Source: Flavobacteriales bacterium
Lineage (GTDB): Bacteria; Bacteroidota; Bacteroidia; Flavobacteriales_D; Crocinitomicaceae
NCBI GenBank assembly: GCA_947460825.1
Contig: CANHHA010000026.1
Location: 1-39,907, forward strand
DNA: 39,907 nt
Direction: 5' to 3'
Both the position numbers and the translations under genes were made by a program. Position 1 is the stretch's first letter, and the number at the start of each line of letters is the position of its first letter. Shown here one piece after another: positions 34,310 to 39,907 of this stretch. The notes under the pieces are model-generated. The model searched no databases. It was not told the origin of the DNA and saw only the letters and a list, made by a program, of their open reading frames with translations.

Positions 34310-35518
34310 TTATTTTAAAACACTCAAGATCAGGGTTCTATTCTTTAATGCTTCATACTGCAAGGCAGAAAGTTCATTTAATAATGAAATGTTCATAGAA
34401 AAAACTAAATAATGCTGATCTTTCGCATCACTATTGAGGCCTTCCATTTTAAAATTCGTTATCATTCCATCAAATGTTAAGTCTTTTAAAAACTGATTCT
34501 CTGAATTAGCTAATAAAGCTTTCATGGTTGATTGATAATCTTCAATGGAAGAAACAATTGAATTTCGCTTTTGAATTAAGACGTCTGAACCATTAAAACG
34601 TTCTAGTCCAAACAAATCCCTAATTGAAATTTTCTGTGGCAACAATGGGTTGCTTTGAGTAATAAAACTTTGTTTTTGCTGAAAATCATCAAGTTGTAAC
34701 AATTGAGTTTTCACCTCATCAATTTTATCTATGAAATCGGCTGTCACCATATCAATTTTGTCAGTGACCTGATTAAGAGAATCAGGAGTCAAAGAGGCAG
34801 TGGAAGCTACTTCATTAGCCATGCGTTGGTCCATCATTTCATAATTAATGAATTCACGCTCTAATGCTGTACGGGGAATACTGGAATCTAAGCGAAATAA
34901 GGTAGCCAAGATGAAAAGAATTAATGCCGAAAAAGCAACAGGAGTAGAGATATTCAGTAACCATGTGCCTTTGGTGTGTAACATTCTAAATTGAATTAGC
35001 ACTGCAATCATCAAGGCTAAATATCCTGCCCCTTTCATTACCTCCGTTCCAGGCCAATTCTGAATTTGAAACAAGAGTGAGACTATAAAAATAGAAAAGG
35101 CCATAAAAAACGTCATACGAAGTAGATTATCTACTTTCCCAGGGATAGAAAACAAAAAGGCTTTCAATGTATAATAAATACCTAAGGACATTATCGCAAT
35201 TATCAACATCTCTTTTCCCCCTGGCCAATGCATCCATTTAAATATTAAGCCAATAGTTAATAGGCCCATGGACAAACAAAATAAGTTAACGAGTAAATGG
35301 TCTTTTTTATCCAATTGGCCATGGTCTGAAAATGAGGCCAAACTAAAAAACACAGCAATTGCTAGTAATCCAATAATCAGGAGTTCGTTGCAGAAGGGGT
35401 AATGTAACATTTTAAACGCAGCACCTAAAAAGGCCGTAAAAAAACCTACATATACAATATTTAAAAGGTACTTAGAAGAAAATATAGCATTGTTGAAACC
35501 TGGGCGTCGCTCACTCAT
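34310..35518 (-). CDS. GldL-like multi-pass membrane protein with periplasmic helical tail (402 aa)
   Basis: Seven predicted transmembrane helices (about 18-34, 45-63, 76-93, 103-122, 132-150, 160-177, 187-208) followed by a ~190-residue periplasmic region rich in helices (about 215-402). Three copies of a short motif at helix ends, F35KMLHYP41, F93KWMHWP99 and F150QIQNWP156, are spaced 57-58 residues apart, each with a Glu a few residues on (E45, E103, E159). This motif resembles the KxxHF/W segment after helix 1 of GldL. The tail (ALEREFINYEMMDQRMANEV; SSIEDYQSTMKALLA) loosely recalls the GldM first periplasmic domain. The function is unknown; a motor or scaffold role is only an analogy. 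Confidence 0.75.
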   Translation of the reverse strand: MSERRPGFNNAIFSSKYLLNIVYVGFFTAFLGAAFKMLHYPFCNELLIIGLLAIAVFFSLASFSDHGQLDKKDHLLVNLFCLSMGLLTIGLIFKWMHWPGGKEMLIIAIMSLGIYYTLKAFLFSIPGKVDNLLRMTFFMAFSIFIVSLLFQIQNWPGTEVMKGAGYLALMIAVLIQFRMLHTKGTWLLNISTPVAFSALILFILATLFRLDSSIPRTALEREFINYEMMDQRMANEVASTASLTPDSLNQVTDKIDMVTADFIDKIDEVKTQLLQLDDFQQKQSFITQSNPLLPQKISIRDLFGLERFNGSDVLIQKRNSIVSSIEDYQSTMKALLANSENQFLKDLTFDGMITNFKMEGLNSDAKDQHYLVFSMNISLLNELSALQYEALKNRTLILSVLK

Positions 35519-35540
35519 AATATGATTTTAAAATTGATTA

Positions 35541-35573
35541 TAAATATAACTTAAAAATTGTGAAAGAATACAA
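35541..35573 (-). promoter_or_regulatory. Candidate promoter of the GldL-like gene
   Basis: On the minus strand, TTG (35571-35573), a 22-nt spacer and TATATTTA (35541-35548), one mismatch from consensus, leaving a 22-nt leader. Confidence 0.35.
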
Positions 35574-35789
35574 CATTCATGGAAGAATACTTAATAAATC
35601 GATGCATAGCGTGTCAACGTAAGGCCATTATCCAATACAATAGGATGAATTTAAATACATAAAATATGCGTTTTATTCTTTAAGTTACTTTTATCCTAAC
35701 TGTAATTTGCAAAAATGAACCATCGCGAATACGATGACTTCATATTTATTTCTCCTCAAAGCTATTCAAATGCTAGTTTAATTTTTCTT
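35574..35789. other. AT-rich intergenic stretch
   Basis: About 216 nt without a credible ORF, repeat or strong hairpin. Together with 36144-36382 it frames the two-gene AT-rich membrane-protein segment. Confidence 0.5.
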
Positions 35790-36143
35790 CTAGTTTAAAA
35801 GCATATCGATAATTACGACAAAATTTCGTCCAATAAAAATACCAAATAACACATAGAATGATTGCATAAGCAATACTTGATTTCCAATAAAAATTCCAAT
35901 AATTATCAATGCGATAGCCGTAACGGCAATACCAATAAGTAAGCGTTTTTCGAGTACAGGCCGATCCATGTAACCAAAGATTATACTTACAATTATTCCA
36001 TATAGACTCACAAAGCCAAGATACTCCCAAGGCATTTCTTTTCCTTCAATCGCACAATCGATGTACATAATAATGGATAACATTAGATTCAAAACAAAAA
36101 ATCCAAGAAGGGTTGATTTTACTACAGTTATTAGTCTATTCAT
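35790..36143 (-). CDS. Small four-helix membrane protein of unknown function (117 aa)
   Basis: Four predicted transmembrane segments (about residues 11-33, 43-61, 70-92, 96-115) with short loops and an N-terminal MNRLITVVKS. No recognisable motif. The start is ATG 36141-36143; an extension to a TTG at 36164 is unlikely. On the minus strand a TAAATTTG box (36190-36197) would give a 46-nt leader that includes an inverted repeat. The next gene downstream is the GldL-like one, 272 nt away, so they are not obviously one operon. Confidence 0.6.
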   Translation of the reverse strand: MNRLITVVKSTLLGFFVLNLMLSIIMYIDCAIEGKEMPWEYLGFVSLYGIIVSIIFGYMDRPVLEKRLLIGIAVTAIALIIIGIFIGNQVLLMQSFYVLFGIFIGRNFVVIIDMLLN

Positions 36144-36162
36144 ATTAATTAGTTTAAATGGC

Positions 36163-36180
36163 AAGGTGTAATAGCACCTT
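36163..36180 (-). promoter_or_regulatory. Inverted repeat in the predicted 5' leader of the small membrane protein
   Basis: AAGGTG / CACCTT with a 6-nt loop, lying 19 nt before the ATG and downstream of a TAAATTTG box (36190-36197, minus). It could be an RNA hairpin in the leader or an operator; the stem is only 6 bp. Confidence 0.3.
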
Positions 36181-36370
36181 TTTCGATTGCAAATTTAATT
36201 TGATTTCTTAAAGTTAGAAAGAATCGAATTGATTAGACATCAAAACCGATTCATAGAATTAATTCCATGCCTTTAGTAATTCATTTCCAACACGATGCTG
36301 GATGAACTGTGATTGATTTAAAGTGTACATACTTTTTGTATAACCAAATTAGACTGACTCCATATTTCCC

Positions 36371-36378
36371 TACCTTTA
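36371..36378 (+). promoter_or_regulatory. Candidate -7 box of mnmA
   Basis: TACCTTTA, one mismatch from TAnnTTTG, 4 nt before the ATG at 36383. No TTG at the usual spacing. Confidence 0.3.
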
Positions 36379-36382
36379 CCGC

Positions 36383-37561
36383 ATGAAACGCGTGGTTGTT
36401 GGTCTTTCAGGTGGGGTGGATTCCAGTGTGGCTGCTTACCTCTTGCTTGAGCAAGGGTATGAGGTGATCGGCATGTTCATGCGCAATTGGCATGATGAAA
36501 CCGTTACCCTATCCAACGAATGTCCTTGGATTGATGATGCGAACGATGCTTTACTGGTTGCGCAACACCTTGGTATTCCCTTTCAAGTGGTTGATTTAAG
36601 TGCGCAATACAAAGACCGTATTGTGGATTATATGTTCCGAGAGTATGAAGCCGGCAGAACTCCCAATCCCGATGTACTATGCAACCGTGAAATTAAGTTT
36701 GACGTGTTCCTTAAGGAAGCCTTGGCCTTAGGCGCAGACTATGTAGCAACGGGTCATTACTGTCGTAAAATCATACACGATGATGGTTCACACGGACTCT
36801 TGAGTGGCTTGGATGGAAATAAAGACCAGAGTTATTTCCTATGTCAAGTCAGTCAGGAGCAACTTCAACGTGCCCTCTTCCCTATTGGTGATTTAACCAA
36901 AGCGGAAGTACGTGCGATTGCTGCCGAACATGGCTTGTTAACTGCAGAAAAAAAAGACTCCCAAGGCTTGTGTTTTGTTGGAAAGATAAGTCTTCCTACT
37001 TTTCTTCAACAGCAATTGAAACCAAAACAAGGTCCAATCATTGAAATTCCATTGGATTTAGCGCAATTTACGACCTACAATGAGATTGCACCTTCATTAT
37101 CCAATGTGGTGGAATTGGCGAAACCGTTCACTTTTGAACCTTCCATGGGCAAACAAGTTGCCACACACCAAGGCGCCCACTATTATACCATCGGACAGCG
37201 AAAGGGCTTACATATTGGCGGACGACCGGAACCAAGTTTCGTGTTGGCAACAGATACTGCGACGAATGTAATTTATTCTGGTCAAACCGATGAACACCCT
37301 GGACTTTATCGACGGGCGCTAAAACTCGACACCAATGAAATTAATTGGATACAAGTACTTCCAAAAGAATCACTTAAAACTGGGGTATCTTGTTTAGTTC
37401 GGATTCGATACCGTCAAGCGCTGCAGCATGGGACCTTAATATCAGTGGAAGATATCTTATATATTTTATTTGAACGGCCTCAGCGCGGCATTACACCCGG
37501 ACAATTTGCGGCGTGGTACATTCAGGAAGAGCTGATTGGCTCGGGGATTATTGCGGAGTGA
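36383..37561 (+). CDS. mnmA: tRNA-specific 2-thiouridylase MnmA (392 aa)
   Basis: Installs the 2-thio group on U34 of Lys, Glu and Gln tRNAs. PP-loop SGGVDSS at residues 9-15, first catalytic Cys100 in [12 protein letters not shown] and second Cys197 in [10 protein letters not shown]. The central beta-barrel ([15 protein letters not shown]) and C-terminal domain ([17 protein letters not shown]) are typical. Between GLCFVGK and the YYTIGQRKG segment there are roughly 25-30 more residues than in E. coli MnmA (around 218-245), an insertion that I associate with Bacteroidota proteins. It is monocistronic, and the palindrome array starts 21 nt after its stop, where no ordinary terminator is seen. 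Confidence 0.96.
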   Translation: MKRVVVGLSGGVDSSVAAYLLLEQGYEVIGMFMRNWHDETVTLSNECPWIDDANDALLVAQHLGIPFQVVDLSAQYKDRIVDYMFREYEAGRTPNPDVLCNREIKFDVFLKEALALGADYVATGHYCRKIIHDDGSHGLLSGLDGNKDQSYFLCQVSQEQLQRALFPIGDLTKAEVRAIAAEHGLLTAEKKDSQGLCFVGKISLPTFLQQQLKPKQGPIIEIPLDLAQFTTYNEIAPSLSNVVELAKPFTFEPSMGKQVATHQGAHYYTIGQRKGLHIGGRPEPSFVLATDTATNVIYSGQTDEHPGLYRRALKLDTNEINWIQVLPKESLKTGVSCLVRIRYRQALQHGTLISVEDILYILFERPQRGITPGQFAAWYIQEELIGSGIIAE

Positions 37562-37581
37562 TTATCTGTGCAGGAAAGGTG

Positions 37582-37856
37582 CGACTCCGATGGAGTCGGT
37601 TTAGGAACTGATACGTACTTGTTATAATGTGCGACTCCGATGGAGTCGGTCAAAGTGCTGATACGTGTTGCTCGTTTTTATATTCGACTCCGATGGAGTC
37701 TGTCTGTTGCTCTAACCTTATCCAGTTATCTGTCCGACTCCGATGGAGTCGATCAAGGGACTGGTGCGTGTTTCTCGTTATTATATTCGACTCCGATGGA
37801 GTCTGTCTTGTTGCTCTAACCTTATACTAGTTATCTGTCCGACTCCGATGGAGTCG
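37582..37856 (+). repeat. Array of six 17-nt palindromic repeats (CGACTCCGATGGAGTCG)
   Basis: Cores at 37582-37598, 37632-37648, 37685-37701, 37735-37751, 37788-37804 and 37840-37856. The first 16 bases are identical in all six; copies 3 and 5 end in T in place of G. Each core is a GACTCC/GGAGTC hairpin with a GAT loop, extended by 1-2 bp in most copies, and all six lie in the same orientation. Spacers of 33-36 nt fall into two alternating types (A and B), so the larger repeat unit is about 103 nt: core-A-core-B. Coding is excluded because frames translate only repeat peptides. It fills the otherwise gene-free 37562-37882. Confidence 0.97.
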
Positions 37857-37882
37857 GTTGGAGGATGATACAAATTCGGGAT

Positions 37883-38077
37883 TTAATTCATGCTCATTGA
37901 AAAGAAAATCGTTTGCTCCATTTCGGTAGCTTCGTTGTCTTTTTTGATTTGATCCATCAGGTTAGCCACTTCAAAAATCGACATCGTCGACTTGGTTCCT
38001 TGCTCACGGTGTACGGAAAGTTTTAATTTTGCTTCACGTACTACTTTACTTCTTAGACTTTGTTGATATTGTGCCAT
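37883..38077 (-). CDS. Small protein of unknown function (64 aa)
   Basis: A short, charged, helical-looking protein (MAQYQQSLRSKVVREAKLKL at the start; MSIFEVANLMDQIKKDNEA in the centre). No transmembrane segment or known motif. The start is ATG 38075-38077; a longer in-frame version from 38113 is less likely because it covers a repeated TGTAACGA element. It lies between the palindrome array and the nuclease gene. Whether it is translated is uncertain. Confidence 0.5.
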   Translation of the reverse strand: MAQYQQSLRSKVVREAKLKLSVHREQGTKSTMSIFEVANLMDQIKKDNEATEMEQTIFFSMSMN

Positions 38078-38088
38078 GGTTAAAAATT

Positions 38089-38130
38089 TGTAACGATGGC
38101 ATCTTACGGACAATATGTAACGAGGTTACA
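38089..38130 (-). promoter_or_regulatory. Possible operator: TGTAACGA repeats with a 15-nt inverted repeat
   Basis: TGTAACGA occurs at 38089-38096 and again within TGTAACGAGGTTACA (38116-38130), a perfect 6-bp inverted repeat with a GAG centre. They lie 12 and 39 nt upstream of the 64-aa gene, as would suit a regulator site. No known regulator consensus was recognised. Confidence 0.35.
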
Positions 38131-38157
38131 AAAATGATTAATCTAACGAATCACACC

Positions 38158-39069
38158 CTACGGTTTATGCTGATAACAAAACCCATCAGCATCGGTAGTG
38201 TTTCGACTACATCGGGCACCTGCTTTGGTGATTCCCTTACATTGTGATTGTAATGACCCTGGTTGCGTTGGAGTACTTGGATTAGGTGAAGGGGAATTAA
38301 TTATTTTCCAAGTCCAGCAAGGAATACAAACCTCTTTCTCAAACGCATTTTCCCTTGAATCCGGGAGTTTATTAAAGAAATCGATCCCTGTTTCTTGCTC
38401 CACTTGATCTACCGACACTGCAAAGTTCTCTAGGGGCTCTTTACTTGCTTCATTGGGCATTAAAAAACCAATCGCTTTGGCATCACCACCGGTATTATCC
38501 AAGATTACTTTGTAATAGTATTTCGGAATCGACACTCCGTTCGAACCCATTTGAACAAGTCCATCCTTTAGTACAGGACCCGTAACCACATAAATGCTGT
38601 CATAAGCTTTAGCCCAGGTGCGCACCTGCTCTTCCAACATTTTCCAAATACCGCGATTAAACCCGGGAACTTGCGGACTCATATTGCTGAAGTAAAACGA
38701 TTCTGCCATGGCTTGTTGCGACCAACCCATATCGGCCGCTGGCGCTAGATGTCCGCGGTCATACCCTGATTTCAAATAATCGCCAACCGTAGCAGTTCCC
38801 GTAGATACCGCCGGATCAGGGATGAATTCATCCGTTCGGTCAAATGCTTTTTCAGTTTCCTTTTTAGTCAATTCATACCCCACCCAAAAGGCTTGTTCAT
38901 GTTTTTCTGAATATTGAAAGGCGTATCCTACATGTTTAATTACGGGTATATTTCCCTTCATTAACGGAAGCTCAAGATCATTGGGATGCAACGAATCTGG
39001 AGGTAAATTCAAGGCAAGGGATTGCAGAGCAATCAAACCTGACGCAATAAAAATCAACATTCGAATCAT
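38158..39069 (-). CDS. Secreted DNA/RNA non-specific endonuclease with a C-terminal Cys/His tail (303 aa)
   Basis: Signal peptide (MIRMLIFIASGLIALQSLA), then a NucA/Serratia-type beta-beta-alpha metal nuclease domain: DRGHLAPAADM (Asp104-His107, with His107 the general base), YFSNMSPQVPGFNRGIWKML (Asn138 as the Mg2+ ligand, Glu146 nearby). A Pro/Ser-rich linker (about 258-274) leads to QCKGITKAGARCSRNTTD.. with Cys277, Cys287, Cys298 and His301, a CCCH-type putative zinc module resembling DUF5763. The protein is probably exported and degrades extracellular DNA or RNA. GNAT lies upstream with a 1-nt gap. Confidence 0.92.
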   Translation of the reverse strand: MIRMLIFIASGLIALQSLALNLPPDSLHPNDLELPLMKGNIPVIKHVGYAFQYSEKHEQAFWVGYELTKKETEKAFDRTDEFIPDPAVSTGTATVGDYLKSGYDRGHLAPAADMGWSQQAMAESFYFSNMSPQVPGFNRGIWKMLEEQVRTWAKAYDSIYVVTGPVLKDGLVQMGSNGVSIPKYYYKVILDNTGGDAKAIGFLMPNEASKEPLENFAVSVDQVEQETGIDFFNKLPDSRENAFEKEVCIPCWTWKIINSPSPNPSTPTQPGSLQSQCKGITKAGARCSRNTTDADGFCYQHKP

Positions 39070-39070
39070 A

Positions 39071-39508
39071 TTACCTAATTTTTCCTTTATCTAACAAATG
39101 TATGAAATGAAATCCTTTAGGAGAGAATCCTTGGTTATAAAAGAACTTGTGGGCCTTAAAATTGGTCGTATAAGAATCCAACGCCATCATGTTACACCCA
39201 AGGGATTTGGCTTTTTCTTCAAGATAATCTACGATTAACTTACCCACTCCACTACTTCTGATTTTTTCGGAGACAATGATGTTGTCGATTTCCAGGTATT
39301 TTCCGCACCATAATTTATTTCCGATCCATACGCCAGATACACCCAAACAACGTTCATTTTCCATTACAACTACTTGCGTATAATTGTGCTGAATCATAAA
39401 TGTAAGTTCATTTACATATTCTTCCCGCGTTAACGATGGGTATAATTCAGTTAGCACCTCATAGGTAGCCATCATCTCTTCGACGCTTGTTAATTCGATA
39501 ACTTTCAT
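39071..39508 (-). CDS. GNAT-family N-acetyltransferase (145 aa)
   Basis: A standalone GNAT domain. The acetyl-CoA loop is KIRSSGVGKLIVDYLEEKAK (R/QxxGxG), preceded by the EIDNIIVSE strand and followed by the C-terminal FYNQGFSPKGFHFIH. Acceptor unknown. The gene is separated by 1 nt from the S9 peptidase and by 1 nt from the nuclease, so all three are probably on one transcript. Confidence 0.9.
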   Translation of the reverse strand: MKVIELTSVEEMMATYEVLTELYPSLTREEYVNELTFMIQHNYTQVVVMENERCLGVSGVWIGNKLWCGKYLEIDNIIVSEKIRSSGVGKLIVDYLEEKAKSLGCNMMALDSYTTNFKAHKFFYNQGFSPKGFHFIHLLDKGKIR

Positions 39509-39509
39509 C

Positions 39510-39907
39510 TTACTTTTTAATCAAATTCTTTTGAAACAACTCATAAATTCTTCGATATTCGTCATACCACGAATAGGCTTCTTGAAATCCATGTGCTTCT
39601 ACCGGATAAGCGGCTAATTCCCAGTTGGTTTTACCCAATTCTATGAGGCGTTGTTGGAGCCTTACCACGTCTTGAAACTGCACGTTATCATCCACCATGC
39701 CGTGAAGAATCAGCAAGGGTTTTTTGAGTCCTTCTGCATAATAAATGGGCGAACTCTCGCGATATGCGGTGGGGTCCGTTTCAGGATAATTTAAGATATT
39801 ACTGGTATACTCGTGGTTGTAATGCGACCAATCCGTTACGGAGCGCAGCGCAGCACCACAGGCAAAAGCATCCGGATGTTGAAATAAACTCATGAGCGTA
39901 ACAAACC
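39510..39907 (-). CDS. S9-family prolyl oligopeptidase C-terminal part (5' end cut by window edge)
   Basis: The frame continues upstream beyond the right edge, reading [14 protein letters not shown] before the first Met, so the protein is truncated by the window and Met at 39893 is not the start. Visible features are the S9 alpha/beta-hydrolase C-terminus: [14 protein letters not shown], the aspartate in [11 protein letters not shown] and the histidine in [11 protein letters not shown], the Asp and His of the catalytic triad. The nucleophile motif GxSxGG lies just outside the window. It is likely a dipeptidyl-peptidase-like enzyme of the Bacteroidota periplasm. Confidence 0.9.
   Translation of the reverse strand, partial: FVTLMSLFQHPDAFACGAALRSVTDWSHYNHEYTSNILNYPETDPTAYRESSPIYYAEGLKKPLLILHGMVDDNVQFQDVVRLQQRLIELGKTNWELAAYPVEAHGFQEAYSWYDEYRRIYELFQKNLIKK

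Noticed and set aside
37627..37830. 67-aa plus-strand ORF across the palindromes
   Set aside because: Its peptide is only a translation of the repeats (SDGVG and TPMES units), with no RBS or promoter context.
37582..37856. CRISPR array
   Set aside because: The repeat is 17 nt, shorter than usual CRISPR repeats; spacers are related to each other in two alternating families; no cas genes are nearby.
38029..38407. Plus-strand ORFs opposite the nuclease and the 64-aa gene
   Set aside because: They are antisense to better-supported genes and show no recognisable protein features.

Overview
The window looks like a chromosomal segment of a Bacteroidota bacterium, most likely order Flavobacteriales; a Fluviicola/Crocinitomicaceae-like lineage is a guess. 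Supporting evidence: porT (an essential type IX secretion system gene), two secreted proteins carrying type A and type B T9SS sorting domains, an OMP-beta-barrel TonB-type receptor, a GldL-like membrane protein, a Bacteroidota-type GlmU-like protein, promoter boxes of the form TAnnTTTG, and no consistent Shine-Dalgarno sequences. The sequence is AT-rich and densely packed with housekeeping genes. No tRNA, rRNA, insertion sequence, phage gene or CRISPR array was recognised.

Layout. 1-5362 (minus): DUF58 protein, polyprenyl diphosphate synthase, a MORN-repeat lipoprotein, primase dnaG and a partial MscS channel, mostly overlapping. 5461-7929 (plus): a large T9SS cargo protein. 7976-10793 (minus): outer-membrane receptor followed closely by a SUI1/YciH factor. 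10967-14891 (plus): zwf-pgl-edd, the oxidative and upper Entner-Doudoroff steps, as one overlapping operon. 14888-15877 (minus): TerC. 15936-19057 (plus): ElaA-type acetyltransferase, M13 metallopeptidase lipoprotein, and a LURP-one/Tubby-like protein. 19121-20710 (minus): S41 peptidase. 20943-23336 (plus): PKD adhesin-like T9SS cargo. 23418-23942 (minus): a membrane-anchored unknown. 24056-26645 (plus): sodium:solute symporter overlapping a GlmU-like protein. 26637-28346 (minus): M14 peptidase. 28400-34276 (plus): trmD, an aspartate-type aminotransferase, heptose kinase, menG/ubiE, porT and a COG2509 flavoprotein, the last five tightly packed. 34310-36143 (minus): a GldL-like multi-pass protein with a periplasmic tail, and a small four-helix membrane protein, in an AT-rich stretch. 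36383-37561 (plus): mnmA. 37582-37856: an array of six identical-core palindromes. 37883-39907 (minus): a small unknown, a secreted DNA/RNA endonuclease with a Cys/His tail, a GNAT, and the end of an S9 peptidase.

The genes cover central carbon metabolism (zwf, pgl, edd), tRNA modification (trmD, mnmA), replication (dnaG), isoprenoid/quinone synthesis (polyprenyl synthase, menG), LPS core precursor synthesis (heptose kinase) and T9SS export (porT plus two cargo proteins). The items most worth a second look are the palindrome array after mnmA, the GldL-like/GldM-like chimeric membrane protein, the primase whose zinc ligands are mostly replaced, and the recurrent placement of the -7 promoter box only 3-7 nt before start codons, which predicts near-leaderless mRNAs.
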